Position numbers and translations under genes: made by a program
In this document: in pieces, positions 1-8,329 of the stretch
Position numbering within the stretch: the stretch's first letter is position 1
Layout of the letters: each line of letters opens with the position of its first letter
NCBI GenBank assembly: GCA_041652555.1
Contig: JBAZHE010000006.1
Location: 1-53,240 of the forward strand
Source: JBAZHE01 sp041652555
GTDB taxonomy: Bacteria; Patescibacteriota; Patescibacteriia; Patescibacteriales; WJLG01
Direction of reading: 5' to 3'
Length of the DNA stretch: 53,240 bases
The notes under the pieces: generated by a model
What the model saw: the letters and a program-made list of their open reading frames with translations, nothing else
Databases searched by the model: none
Told to the model about the DNA's origin: nothing

Positions 1-66
1 CGAAACGTTAAACAAAATCGGCAGGAACACCTTCGGGAGATCCTGCCGGAGCCAAAAATGCAAATT

Positions 67-103
67 GGGTGCCACAGTCCGGAGTACCGGAACTATGGCA
101 CCC
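67..103. repeat. GGGTGCCA hairpin repeat, copy 1
   Basis: Imperfect palindrome with arms GGGTGCCA and TGGCACCC, an inner AGT/ACT pairing and CCGG/CCGG around a short loop. Related copies lie at 171-209 and 24096-24127, so this is a dispersed short palindromic element, REP- or MITE-like. All three copies are intergenic. Function unknown. Confidence 0.7.
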
Positions 104-170
104 CCGAAGGAATGGGATATCGTTAGAGCGATAGCTTATTCTGGAGCGAAGAGATAAGTAGATTGCAGAT

Positions 171-209
171 GGGTGCTACAGTCCCGAGGCTTCGGGAATT
201 ATGGCACCC
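171..209. repeat. GGGTGCCA hairpin repeat, copy 2
   Basis: Same family as 67-103: GGGTGCTACAGT arm, CCCGA/TCGGG inner stem, TGGCACCC arm. The two copies are about 70 bp apart in direct orientation, with unrelated sequence between them. Confidence 0.7.
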
Positions 210-225
210 CCACTGAGGGGATTTA

Positions 226-258
226 AAAAATTGAAGGTTTCTGCCTTCAATTTTTAAT
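226..258. terminator. bidirectional intrinsic terminator
   Basis: Perfect 12-bp stem AAAAATTGAAGG/CCTTCAATTTTT around a 6-nt loop, followed by T-rich sequence. It would end transcription from a gene left of the window and directly abuts the -35 element at 259. Confidence 0.8.
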
Positions 259-288
259 TTGGCAATGATATTTAGCTTGTGGTATAAT
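259..288 (+). promoter_or_regulatory. promoter of the subtilase gene
   Basis: TTGGCA (259-264), an 18-bp spacer, TATAAT (283-288). The ATG at 298 starts 9 nt after the -10 box, so the transcript would have almost no 5' leader. The TTG of the -35 is in frame with the gene and could be mistaken for a start codon. Confidence 0.75.
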
Positions 289-297
289 ATATTTATT

Positions 298-2355
298 ATG
301 AATAAAAAAATAGCGATTTTTTTAGGTTTTTTTCTTCTTACATATTTTGTTTTTTATTCTCAGCCGATTAACGCCTCGGCTGGTAATTTGGGTGAGATTT
401 TGGTTAAGTTTAAAAATTTAAAATATCCTTTAGCCATAGAAATTCCTCAAAACATAAAACAAAAAGATTTTTTAAGCACCTATCAAAATAATCCGGCTGT
501 GGAATATGTTGAGCCAAATTTTTTTTATCGTGCTTCGGTTATTCCAAGCGATCAATTTTATTCCAAGCAATGGTATCTGGAAAAAATTCGTGCGCCTTAT
601 GCTTGGGATAAAATTCGCGAGACTCCAAATGTTGTTATCGCTGTTATTGATTCCGGAGTACAAATAAAACACCCCGATCTTTATCCGAATATTTGGGTTA
701 ATCAAGATGAGATTTTGGGTAATGGAGTTGACGATGATAAAAATGGTTTTATAGATGATTACAATGGCTGGGATTTTATCGGTAATACGCCAGATCCGTC
801 GCCGAAATTTGAAGAAGGTTATACCGAGGCCGGCATAATGCATGGCACGATTGTCGCCGGAATTATTGCTGCGGTTGGCAATAATGATTCAGGTGTTTCT
901 GGTATTTCATGGAAAGCTCAAATAATGCCTTTGCGTGTTTTGGATGATAGTGGTGAGGGTCGGACAAGTGATGTAATTCGCGCGATTGATTATTCTATTG
1001 CTAATGGTGCTGATATAATAAACTTTAGCTTTGTCGGCTTGGATTATAGTCGTGGATTATATGAAGCGATACGTCGTGCGCATGAGACTGGAGTTGTTAT
1101 GGTAGCGGCCGCTGGCAATGAACAGTCGGCTGGTGAAGGTTATGATTTGGATGAAACACCAATGTATCCGGCTTGCGACGACGGGGAAGATAATATGGTT
1201 ATCGGTGTGGCCGCGACTGACGCGGTTGACCAGAAAGCTAGTTTTTCCAGTTATGGATTACGCTGTGTTGATATTGCCGCGCCGGGCGGAAGTTTTTATA
1301 GTACTGCTACTTTCGCTCCGACCAAAAAAATTGGTGAGAATTTTTTTGATCAATATTTTAATGGTTATTGGTCGGGAACTTCCATGGCAACGCCGGTAGT
1401 TGCCGGTGCTTTGGCCTTGGTGCAGGCGGTTAATCCGTCTTCTTCAGGTAAAGAATCTCAAGAGATAGTTTTGGCGACAACCGATAGTATTGAGAAACTT
1501 AATCCCAATTATCAAGGGAAGCTAGGGCGGGGGAGGGTGAATGTTTTTTCCGCTGTGGTTTTATCGGAAAGAATGATGAAAGAAAAAGTTAAAAAAATAA
1601 TTTTAGCTCCGGCCTCTGGCGCTTTGACAACAATCAAAGAAGTTGACACTAAAGGATTAATAATAAAAGAATTTAAAGTTTATAATGATGATATAAAGAG
1701 TGGTATTAATATTGCAGTTGGAGATATTGATAATGACCGGCAAGATGATGTTGTGGCTAGTGCTGGTGCTGGACGCGCACCTGAGCTTATGTTTTTTTCT
1801 TCCGACGGAGTTTTAAGTAAGAAATTTTTTGCGTATGACAAAAATTTTCGCGGTGGCGTAAATGTCGCCGTTGGTGATGTTGATGGCGACGGCAAGAATG
1901 AAATAATTACCGGCGCCGGTCCAGGTGGTGGCCCGCATATTAGAGTTTTTGATAATTTAGGTAATGTGAAAAGTCAATTTTTTGCGTATGACAAAAATTT
2001 TCGCGGTGGCGTTTTTGTTTCTGTAGCCGATATCGATGGTAATACAGCTGGCCGTGGTGAAGAAATAATCGCTTCGCCCGGGAAAGGTGGCGGTCCGCAA
2101 ATAAGAATTTTTGACGGCGCCGGCAACGTAAAAAGTCAATTTTTTGCTTATGACAAAAATTTTCGCGGTGGCGTTTCCGCGTCTGCTGGTGATCTGAACG
2201 GCGACGGCTTAGCCGAAATTGTCGTTGGCGCCGGTCCAACCGGTGGCCCCCATGTTCGAATTTTTACTGTCGCCGGAAAATTATTAGATTCCTTCTACGC
2301 CTTTGACCAAACATTCACCGGTGGAGTAAATGTCGAAACAATTTTGATTAAATAA
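298..2355 (+). CDS. secreted subtilisin-like serine protease with FG-GAP-like repeats
   Basis: A 685-residue S8-family protease predicted to be exported. The start at 298 gives a classic signal peptide (MNKKIAIFLG plus a hydrophobic core ending near NASA); the longer in-frame extension to 259 runs through the promoter. A short propeptide-like segment follows. The catalytic triad is visible: Asp about residue 118 (VIDSG), His about 182 (HGT) and Ser about 362 (GTSMATP). From about residue 440 to the end there are at least four repeats containing FFAYDKNFRGGV, DxDGDG-type calcium loops and GAGPGGGPHIRVF, typical of FG-GAP/VCBS beta-propeller blades. The DNA of three repeats is nearly identical (about 1823, 1977 and 2137), suggesting recent duplication or gene conversion. 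There is no SD sequence, consistent with a near-leaderless mRNA. A surface or secreted peptidase is likely; the substrate is unknown. Confidence 0.92.
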   Translation: MNKKIAIFLGFFLLTYFVFYSQPINASAGNLGEILVKFKNLKYPLAIEIPQNIKQKDFLSTYQNNPAVEYVEPNFFYRASVIPSDQFYSKQWYLEKIRAPYAWDKIRETPNVVIAVIDSGVQIKHPDLYPNIWVNQDEILGNGVDDDKNGFIDDYNGWDFIGNTPDPSPKFEEGYTEAGIMHGTIVAGIIAAVGNNDSGVSGISWKAQIMPLRVLDDSGEGRTSDVIRAIDYSIANGADIINFSFVGLDYSRGLYEAIRRAHETGVVMVAAAGNEQSAGEGYDLDETPMYPACDDGEDNMVIGVAATDAVDQKASFSSYGLRCVDIAAPGGSFYSTATFAPTKKIGENFFDQYFNGYWSGTSMATPVVAGALALVQAVNPSSSGKESQEIVLATTDSIEKLNPNYQGKLGRGRVNVFSAVVLSERMMKEKVKKIILAPASGALTTIKEVDTKGLIIKEFKVYNDDIKSGINIAVGDIDNDRQDDVVASAGAGRAPELMFFSSDGVLSKKFFAYDKNFRGGVNVAVGDVDGDGKNEIITGAGPGGGPHIRVFDNLGNVKSQFFAYDKNFRGGVFVSVADIDGNTAGRGEEIIASPGKGGGPQIRIFDGAGNVKSQFFAYDKNFRGGVSASAGDLNGDGLAEIVVGAGPTGGPHVRIFTVAGKLLDSFYAFDQTFTGGVNVETILIK

Positions 2356-2358
2356 TTC

Positions 2359-2456
2359 ACCCTGTTAAATAATTTTAAGATTTATACCCCCAATAAGTTT
2401 TATGTCTATGTATTATCGCTTAGAAAATAATTGATTTAAATTTTATTTATCAGGGT
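2359..2456. repeat. long-range inverted repeat between two genes
   Basis: Arms ACCCTGTTAAATAA (2359-2372) and TTATTTATCAGGGT (2443-2456) match at 13 of 14 positions and enclose about 70 bp of AT-rich sequence. It fills the gap between the protease stop and the next start. It may be a folded 3' end or a remnant of a small palindromic element. No T-tract terminator is evident. Confidence 0.45.
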
Positions 2457-2470
2457 AAATTTATAATTAT

Positions 2471-3481
2471 ATGAAGCATGCTATTTTTGAGAAGAAAAAT
2501 GTTCTTGTTGTTGGTGGTGCCGGTTTTGTTGGTTCGCACCTCTGCGATGAGTTAGTGAAAACTAGTAAGGTGATTTGTCTGGATAATTTTTCTACCGGAT
2601 TAGAGCGCAATATTGACCATCTTTTAGCCCAGCCGGATTTTGTTTTCCTTAGGCATGATATGTCTGAGCCAATAGACTTGGAAACCGAGCCGTCTTTGCA
2701 GAAATTTAAAATTCAATTTCAGGGCATCCAAGAAATTTATAATCTGGCTTGTCCGACTTCGCCGAAAAATTTCGTTAAAAATCGTCAAGCCACGCTTTTA
2801 GCTAATTCTTTTGTTGTAAAAAACATTGTAGACTTAACTCGTAAATATGAAGCTAAGTTTTTGCATTTTTCCTCCTCAGTGGTTTATGGTCCGCGTCGCG
2901 ATAATGATAAAATAAAAGAAGATGATATTGGTGTTGTTGATTTTTTATCTGATCGCGCCTGCTACGACGAAGGGAAGCGTTTTGCCGAGACTTTTGTAAA
3001 TACTTGCCGTGATTTATATAATCTTGACGCCAAAATTATTAGAATTTTCCGCACCTATGGTCCGCGTTTACCTTTGAATGATAATCAGATGGTACCGGAT
3101 TTTGTGAGCGACGCTCTGGACGGCAAAGATTTAACAATTTTTGGTGACCAGAATTTTTCTTCCTCATTTTGCTACGTTTCCGATGTGGTGGATGCCGCTA
3201 TAAAAATAATGGAAACTGATTTACCTGGTCCGTATAATATTGGTTCAGATATGGATATAAAAATTTCCGCAGTAGCGGAAAAAATAATCAAGCTTACAGG
3301 CTCATCTTCTAAAATTGTTTATGCTGATTCGCAATTTTTTATGAGCGAGTTGCCTTTGCCGGATATTTCTCACGCTACTGCCGATTTGGGTTGGATGCCG
3401 GTAGTTATTTTGGATAAAGGGCTAGAAAAAACCATTGATGAGTTGCGCGCCAGTAAAGGATTAAAAGGAATTGGAGAATAA
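2471..3481 (+). CDS. NAD-dependent epimerase/dehydratase, UDP-glucuronate decarboxylase-like
   Basis: A 336-residue extended short-chain dehydrogenase/reductase. The N-terminal Rossmann motif is VVGGAGFVGSHL. The catalytic Tyr/Lys lies in the YDEGKRFAE segment, and SSSVVYG precedes it. NLACPTSP and DEGKR resemble UDP-glucuronic acid decarboxylase (UXS, making UDP-xylose) more than GalE or RmlB. Substrate assignment is an inference; UDP-glucose or dTDP-sugar chemistry is possible. The GspE-like gene follows after 9 bp and then glycosyltransferases, so it probably supplies a nucleotide sugar for surface glycans. A TATAAT at 2462-2467 lies just 3 nt before the ATG and no SD is visible. Confidence 0.85.
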   Translation: MKHAIFEKKNVLVVGGAGFVGSHLCDELVKTSKVICLDNFSTGLERNIDHLLAQPDFVFLRHDMSEPIDLETEPSLQKFKIQFQGIQEIYNLACPTSPKNFVKNRQATLLANSFVVKNIVDLTRKYEAKFLHFSSSVVYGPRRDNDKIKEDDIGVVDFLSDRACYDEGKRFAETFVNTCRDLYNLDAKIIRIFRTYGPRLPLNDNQMVPDFVSDALDGKDLTIFGDQNFSSSFCYVSDVVDAAIKIMETDLPGPYNIGSDMDIKISAVAEKIIKLTGSSSKIVYADSQFFMSELPLPDISHATADLGWMPVVILDKGLEKTIDELRASKGLKGIGE

Positions 3482-3490
3482 ATATAAATT

Positions 3491-4741
3491 ATGCTTTCTC
3501 TAAAAGAAAAATTAAAAGAACAAGTTTTATCGGCTAAGTCTGCCGCGGCCGGAAGGATTGCGGAAAAGATTTTGGGCTACGCGGCCATGGAAGATGTCGA
3601 TGAAATTATTATTGAAGCTGGCGCTAAAAAGGCGGAAGTGAGATTTTATGATACCGGAGAAGTTAAAGGTTGTTTGGCAATGTCGGAAAAAATAAAAAAC
3701 GAAGTTATAGATATTTTTAAGGAATTGGGTGGCTTGAAAAACGGTTGCCGGACAGGCTCTTTTAAAAAACAAACACTGGGAAAAAAAATAATTTTTTCTT
3801 TAACAGTCTATAATTCCGGCGTGGAAGAAAAAATAATAGTCAAGGTTGCCAATAGCCGTTTTGACTTGATTGAGATTGGTCGGCTGGGCTTGGAAAAAAA
3901 ATCTTTAGCTCGGGTTAAATTAATGTTAGAAAAAAAATCCGGCTTAATTCTTTCTATTGGCCAGTTTAATTCCGGCAAAACCAGCACGCTTTATAGTTTT
4001 ATTAATTATATTAATTGTTCTGATTTGAATATTACCACTTTAGAGAAACAGATTAGTTATGATATTCCCAATATTAATCAGAGCGAGCTTTCTTTGAAGG
4101 AAGGTTTTGGTTATCCGTTTCCATTATCATCGCTTTTGCGCCAGGATCCGGACGTTGTGATGATTGATGAAATCGTCGACAAGGATGCGACTGAAGCGGC
4201 GTTGCATTTGGCGGATCGTGGCTATTTTGTTCTGGCCGGACTTTATGGAGATGATTTTGCCTCTGTTTTTAAATTTTTGTCCGGTTTGGGGGTTTCCTTG
4301 CCTTTATTTTGCGCAACCGCTAAAATGATTATCATCCAGCGTTTGGCTCGGCGTAATTGTCCATATTGCTTGAAAAGTTCAAAATTAACCAAAGAACAAG
4401 CGGAAAGAATAAAAGAAACAATTAATATTGGCGAGGTTTTAAAAAAAATGCGCCAAGAAAAAATAAATTCAGCTGGCATTTCCCGCTTGGAAGAAATGAA
4501 TGTTTTTAAAGGCCAAGGCTGCGAGAAATGTCGTCGGACAGGATTGGCTGGTGATATTGGTATTTTTGAAGTTTTAGAAATTACTGCGTCCGTGAAAAAA
4601 TCTTTGCGCGAAGGGCATTTTTCCACTGCGGCTGCAGAAATAAAAAATCAAGATAGTTTCACTTTAGCCGAAGCAGCTTTTGCTAAATTATCTTTGGGTG
4701 TTATCGGCGTAGAAGAATTTTTGAGAATCGTTTCTATATAA
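3491..4741 (+). CDS. degenerate GspE/PilB-type secretion ATPase
   Basis: A 416-residue protein resembling the type II secretion/type IV pilus ATPases that power pilus assembly at the inner membrane. The order of landmarks is preserved: a Walker A-like SIGQFNSGKTST near residue 155-166, an Asp-box/Walker B-like LLRQDPDVVMIDEI near 215, and a C-terminal zinc-type CPYC...CEKC pair. However, the usual GPTGSGKTTT, GEIRD and STLHTND motifs read GQFNSGKTST, DEIVD and AGLYGDD, so the Walker B Glu context and the His box have changed. It sits among sugar genes with no other pilus genes nearby. It may be a specialised or nucleotide-binding-only paralogue. Confidence 0.75.
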   Translation: MLSLKEKLKEQVLSAKSAAAGRIAEKILGYAAMEDVDEIIIEAGAKKAEVRFYDTGEVKGCLAMSEKIKNEVIDIFKELGGLKNGCRTGSFKKQTLGKKIIFSLTVYNSGVEEKIIVKVANSRFDLIEIGRLGLEKKSLARVKLMLEKKSGLILSIGQFNSGKTSTLYSFINYINCSDLNITTLEKQISYDIPNINQSELSLKEGFGYPFPLSSLLRQDPDVVMIDEIVDKDATEAALHLADRGYFVLAGLYGDDFASVFKFLSGLGVSLPLFCATAKMIIIQRLARRNCPYCLKSSKLTKEQAERIKETINIGEVLKKMRQEKINSAGISRLEEMNVFKGQGCEKCRRTGLAGDIGIFEVLEITASVKKSLREGHFSTAAAEIKNQDSFTLAEAAFAKLSLGVIGVEEFLRIVSI

Positions 4742-4783
4742 TTTTTCCCCATCCGTTCTGTTCGTGAGAGGAGAGGTGGTCTG

Positions 4784-4799
4784 CCTGCCAGTAGGCAGG
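4784..4799. repeat. CCTGCC/GGCAGG palindromic repeat, copy 1
   Basis: CCTGCC-AGTA-GGCAGG hairpin in the intergenic gap before the glycosyltransferase gene. A related hairpin is at 22358-22377. The following sequence is not a convincing T-tract, so I call it a dispersed palindrome rather than a terminator. Confidence 0.6.
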
Positions 4800-4820
4800 G
4801 TTTCCTAAAATAATATTTTT

Positions 4821-5513
4821 ATGAGAATTTTTTGTATAATTCCCGCATTAAACGAAGAAAAAACTATCGGCGAGGTGGTGAAAAAAGTTAAGCCATTGGT
4901 TGATGAAATAGTTTTAGTTGATGACGGCTCGTCCGATAGAACCGCGCAAATCGCTACCGAATTCGGGGCGGTTATTTTAAGACATCCGCTTAATCGTGGA
5001 CAGGGTGCGGCTTTGGAGACTGGAAATCAGTACGCCTTGAAAAATGGCGCGGATATAATTTTCCATTTTGATGCCGATGGCCAATTTTCTACAGAGGATA
5101 TTTCAACAGTTTTAGCACCGCTTTTATCTAGCGAATCTGATGCGGTTTTAGGTTCGCGTTTTTTGGGTAAAGAATCTAATATGCCAGCGTTTAAAAAAAA
5201 GGTAATTATGCCAATAGCGCGTCTAGTAAATAATGTTTTATTAGGAGTAGAATTATCAGGGTTAACCGATCCCCAATGTGGCTTTCGTGCCATGACTTCT
5301 TCAGCTTGGAGAAAAATAAGCATTAAGCAGGGAGGAATGGCGCATACTAGTGAAATAATTTCTAAAATAATCAGAAATAAAATTAAAGTAAAAGAAGTGC
5401 CAATAACAGTCACCTACCATCGCGCCGGCCAAGGATTTTTCGGTGGCCGCGGCACAGGATCTGGCGGAATAAGAGTAGTTAAGGATTTGCTTTTGGCAAA
5501 ATTAATGGATTAA
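4821..5513 (+). CDS. family 2 glycosyltransferase, dolichyl-phosphate-mannose-synthase-like
   Basis: A 230-residue GT-A fold enzyme that would move a sugar from a nucleotide donor, usually to a polyprenyl phosphate. IIPALNEEKTIGEVV and IVLVDDGSSDRTA form the donor-binding N-terminus and FHFDADGQF carries the metal-binding DxD. There is no C-terminal membrane segment, so it is a short soluble type like DPM1/Arn-type enzymes. The next gene encodes a DUF2304 membrane protein, a very common partner of this enzyme class, supporting a lipid-linked sugar role. Confidence 0.88.
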   Translation: MRIFCIIPALNEEKTIGEVVKKVKPLVDEIVLVDDGSSDRTAQIATEFGAVILRHPLNRGQGAALETGNQYALKNGADIIFHFDADGQFSTEDISTVLAPLLSSESDAVLGSRFLGKESNMPAFKKKVIMPIARLVNNVLLGVELSGLTDPQCGFRAMTSSAWRKISIKQGGMAHTSEIISKIIRNKIKVKEVPITVTYHRAGQGFFGGRGTGSGGIRVVKDLLLAKLMD

Positions 5514-5517
5514 TTTA

Positions 5518-5592
5518 ATGCTAAATGATGAATGTTGAATGCTATTTTTATTTATAGTTAATTTTTAGCATCAGTCATTCAGCACCTAGCAT
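5518..5592. repeat. imperfect 26-bp inverted repeat
   Basis: Arms at 5518-5543 and 5567-5592 match at about 19 of 26 positions (shared blocks ATGCTA, TGAATG, ATGCT) around an AT-rich loop. It occupies the whole gap between the GT2 and DUF2304 genes. It looks like a decayed palindromic element or a large RNA hairpin; no second copy was noticed. Confidence 0.5.
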
Positions 5593-5602
5593 TTTAATTT
5601 TT

Positions 5603-5932
5603 ATGTTACAACAAACAATCGCGGTAATAATAATTTTATTTTTTATTTTTCGCCTTTTTGTTTTGAAAAAGAAAGGCAATCTCCCGGCCGGTGAATTTAT
5701 TTTTTGGCTGATTTTCTGGCTTTTAGCCGGCGCTTCTATCTTGTCTTTAAAATGGATAGATAAGTTGGTGTCTGATTTCGGCTTTTCCGCTTCCGGCATA
5801 AATTTTTTAGCGTATCTGGCCATTTTGATTTTATTTTATTTGAACTTCCGCTTGCGCTTAAAAGTGGAAAAAATAGACAAAGATATTACCACCGTGGCTC
5901 GTAAAATTGCCTTAGATGAAGAGGTTAAATAA
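5603..5932 (+). CDS. DUF2304 membrane protein
   Basis: A 109-residue protein with three hydrophobic segments (about residues 2-20, 30-50, 65-82) and a basic/acidic C-terminal tail. Size, topology and position right after a dolichyl-phosphate-type GT2 fit DUF2304, which may anchor or assist the glycosyltransferase. The precise role is unknown. The gene ends 2 bp before the next start, so it is co-transcribed with the downstream glycosyltransferase. Confidence 0.75.
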   Translation: MLQQTIAVIIILFFIFRLFVLKKKGNLPAGEFIFWLIFWLLAGASILSLKWIDKLVSDFGFSASGINFLAYLAILILFYLNFRLRLKVEKIDKDITTVARKIALDEEVK

Positions 5933-5934
5933 TT

Positions 5935-7122
5935 ATGAAAATTGCTCAATTAGTCTGCGTTTATCCGCCGTATAAAGGAGGGATTGGCACGAGTGCGCAA
6001 AATTTCGCGCGCATTTTTAAATCCGCCGGAAACGAAGTTAAAACCTTCACAATGAATTCCCCTCTGGAGAGGGGTGGGCGGACCCAACGAGTCGCTTTTG
6101 GCGTACTCCGAGACGGGGTGTGTGAGGTTGGAGTGAATGACGTGGCTTATTTAAAAGCTTTTCCGTCTTCTGGCAAAGGCGGTTTTCTCCCGCAATTATT
6201 TTGGCGTTTAAAAGATTTTGACTTGATTTATTTGCATTATCCTTTTTTTGGCGCGTCGGAGATTGTTTGGTTTTTAAAAAAATTTATTTGGCGGAAAAAT
6301 AAAAAATTAGTTATTCATTATCATATGGATGTTGTTTTGCCAAATCTGTTTTTAAAAATTTTATCTTTACCATCCGCTTTAATTTTTAATTCGTTATTTA
6401 AAAACGTAGATTTGATTGTCTCAGCCAGCTTGGATTACGTGAAAAATAGCCATTTGAAAAATATTTATGCCAAGTATTTAGAAAAATTTGTGGAAATTCC
6501 TTTTGGCGTTGATATTGAAAAATTTAAACCAGCTGAAGCTAAAAAAGAGAATAATAAATTTAATATTTTATTTGTCGGAGGTTTGGATAAGGCACATTAT
6601 TTTAAAGGTATAAATATTTTACTAGAAGCAGTCGCGAAATTATCCCCCCTCCTTTTCAGGGAGGGTATGGGGGTGGTTAAAAATTGGCAGCTTAATATTG
6701 TCGGATCAGGTGATTTGGAAGAATCTTATAAGGTCAAGGCGCAAGATTTGAATATTGCCAATAAGGTAAAATTTTTAGGTAATGTTTCCGATGAAGATTT
6801 GCCGAAAAAATATCAAGAAGCCGATTGTTTTGTTTTACCCTCTACTAATAAAGGCGAGGCTTTTGGTATAGTCTTAATAGAAGCTATGGCTTCCGGTCTA
6901 CCGGTAATTGCCTCTGATTTGTCTGGCGTGCGTGGCGTGTTTTCTTCTGAAAGCGGATTATTAATTAAGTCTGGCGACGCTGAAGAGTTAAAAGAAAAAA
7001 TAGAAATTTTAATGAACAACCCAGCAAAATGTAAAGAAATGGGCGAGGTGGCGAGAAGGGAGGCAGAAGAGAAATATTCTTTTGATATAGTTAGTAAAAA
7101 AGTAATAGAAGTTTTAAACTAA
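5935..7122 (+). CDS. family 4 glycosyltransferase with two in-frame repeat insertions
   Basis: A 395-residue GT-B enzyme for surface polysaccharide synthesis. The N-terminal acceptor domain starts KIAQLVCVYPPYKGGIGT. The C-terminal donor domain contains ILFVGG and the E-x7-E motif in EAFGIVLIEAMASGLPVIAS. Two segments do not belong to the fold: residues about 42-63 (SPLERGGRT...) and about 238-249 (SPLLFREGMGVV). Both are encoded by GC-rich palindromic repeats (6059-6124 and 6643-6677) that keep the frame open. Similar repeats occur elsewhere in the window, so these look like insertions tolerated in surface loops. Acceptor and donor sugars cannot be told. Confidence 0.88.
   Translation: MKIAQLVCVYPPYKGGIGTSAQNFARIFKSAGNEVKTFTMNSPLERGGRTQRVAFGVLRDGVCEVGVNDVAYLKAFPSSGKGGFLPQLFWRLKDFDLIYLHYPFFGASEIVWFLKKFIWRKNKKLVIHYHMDVVLPNLFLKILSLPSALIFNSLFKNVDLIVSASLDYVKNSHLKNIYAKYLEKFVEIPFGVDIEKFKPAEAKKENNKFNILFVGGLDKAHYFKGINILLEAVAKLSPLLFREGMGVVKNWQLNIVGSGDLEESYKVKAQDLNIANKVKFLGNVSDEDLPKKYQEADCFVLPSTNKGEAFGIVLIEAMASGLPVIASDLSGVRGVFSSESGLLIKSGDAEELKEKIEILMNNPAKCKEMGEVARREAEEKYSFDIVSKKVIEVLN
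6059..6124. repeat. CCCCTCT palindromic element inside a glycosyltransferase gene
   Basis: Palindrome CCCCTCT-GG-AGAGGGG followed by GTACTCCGAGACGGGGTG. The intergenic copy at 23089-23134 shares both the palindrome and the ACTCCGAGACGGGGTGTG tail, with a shorter middle, so this is one element family. Here it lies in frame within coding sequence. Confidence 0.75.
6643..6677. repeat. CCCTCC/GGAGGG repeat inside the same gene
   Basis: CCCTCC (6647-6652) and GGAGGG (6660-6665) flank a short loop, followed by TATGGGGGTGG. It resembles the 6059 and 44926 elements in layout (C-rich arm, G-rich arm, GGGGTGG tail) and also encodes an SPL-type peptide in frame. Confidence 0.6.
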
Positions 7123-7136
7123 TTGATTAATTAAAA

Positions 7137-8303
7137 ATGAAAATAGCTGTTATCAATAATATATACGTTCAGGCTGTCTGTAGCGGTTCAGTGATGGTAA
7201 CGAAGAAGATTGTTACCGGATTGGAAAAATCTGGACACGAGGTTTTTATTGTGGCTTGCGGCCGGGAAGAAAAAAAAGTTGGGCAAATTTTTTATTTGAA
7301 ATCAATTTTTCCGATTTTAGAAAAATATCCGTTGACGATTAGATTTTTTTGGCATTTGTGGGATTTTTTTAATTTTGGGCATTCGCGAAGTTTAAAAAAA
7401 ATATTAAGTAAAGAAAAACCTGACTTGGTGATTACTAATAATTTGCAAGGCCTTGGGTTTTTTATCCCCCGCCTTTTAAAAAAATTAAAAATTAGACACT
7501 TCCATATTTTACACGACATTCAGCTTCTTCATCCGTCCGGTTTAATGTTCTACAAAAAAGAAAAAATACTTAGAACTAACCACGCCAAAGTTTATCAGGC
7601 ATTAATGCGCTTTGTTTTTGGTTCGCCGGAAATTATCATCTCGCCTTCTAAATGGCTATTGGCTGAACATAAGAAAAGACTATTTTTTAAAAATTCAAAG
7701 AAGATCGTTTTGCCGAATTATTTTTTAGCTTCGGGAGTTAATAGTCAAAAATTAAATCCTGAGTGCTTGGGAAAAAATTCAAAATTTACTTTTTTATATG
7801 TTGGCCAAATAGAGCCGCATAAAGGCGTTAAATTTTTAGTTAAGGCTTTTGCGAAGTTTTTAGAAAAAAATTCGACGGCCGAGTTGTTGATTGTCGGTCT
7901 AGGTTCGCAAGAAGAAAAGCTGAAAAAAATCGCCTCTGTTAATCCGGCGATAAAATTTTTAGGTTTAAAAAAACCTGAAGAAAGAGACGTACTAATGCGT
8001 CAAGCTGATTGTTTTATTGTGCCCTCGCTTTGTTATGAAAATTCTCCGACTGTGATTTATGAAGCGATTACGGCGCAATTACCGGTTATCGCTTCGCAAA
8101 TTGGTGGTATTCCGGAATTGATTGAAGCAGCTGGTGGTTGGCTCTTTGAGCCGGAAAATGAAAAAGAACTTTTGGAAAAAATTTTTCTAGCCATTTCCGC
8201 TCCGATTGAACTGGAAAAAATTAAAAATCAAGAAAAAAATTGGCAACCAGCTGATTTTATTGAGGTTTTATCCGGTTTTATTCAGTCTGGCGGAAAAAGC
8301 TAA
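7137..8303 (+). CDS. family 4 glycosyltransferase
   Basis: A 388-residue GT-B glycosyltransferase. The N-terminal half opens with MKIAVINNIYVQAVCSGSV. The donor-binding half has FLYVGQIEPHKG and the E-x7-E motif in YENSPTVIYEAITAQLPVIAS, followed by GGIPELI. It follows the previous GT4 by 14 bp and likely adds a different sugar to the same glycan. No repeat insertions are seen in this one. Substrates unknown. Confidence 0.88.
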   Translation: MKIAVINNIYVQAVCSGSVMVTKKIVTGLEKSGHEVFIVACGREEKKVGQIFYLKSIFPILEKYPLTIRFFWHLWDFFNFGHSRSLKKILSKEKPDLVITNNLQGLGFFIPRLLKKLKIRHFHILHDIQLLHPSGLMFYKKEKILRTNHAKVYQALMRFVFGSPEIIISPSKWLLAEHKKRLFFKNSKKIVLPNYFLASGVNSQKLNPECLGKNSKFTFLYVGQIEPHKGVKFLVKAFAKFLEKNSTAELLIVGLGSQEEKLKKIASVNPAIKFLGLKKPEERDVLMRQADCFIVPSLCYENSPTVIYEAITAQLPVIASQIGGIPELIEAAGGWLFEPENEKELLEKIFLAISAPIELEKIKNQEKNWQPADFIEVLSGFIQSGGKS

Positions 8304-8329
8304 AAAATAGTAAGATTTAAGAGTGAATT

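Larger units (their letters stand above)
1..225. other. non-coding stretch with hairpin repeats
   Basis: I see no credible gene here. The stretch holds three inverted repeats: a hairpin at 19-48 (arms CGGCAGGA/TCCTGCCG) and two related GGGTGCCA-type hairpins at 67-103 and 171-209, listed separately. It probably lies between an upstream gene outside the window and the terminator at 226-258. Confidence 0.6.

Noticed and set aside
67..209. CRISPR array from the two nearby hairpin repeats
   Set aside because: Only two imperfect copies, palindromic and variable in the loop, with no cas genes.
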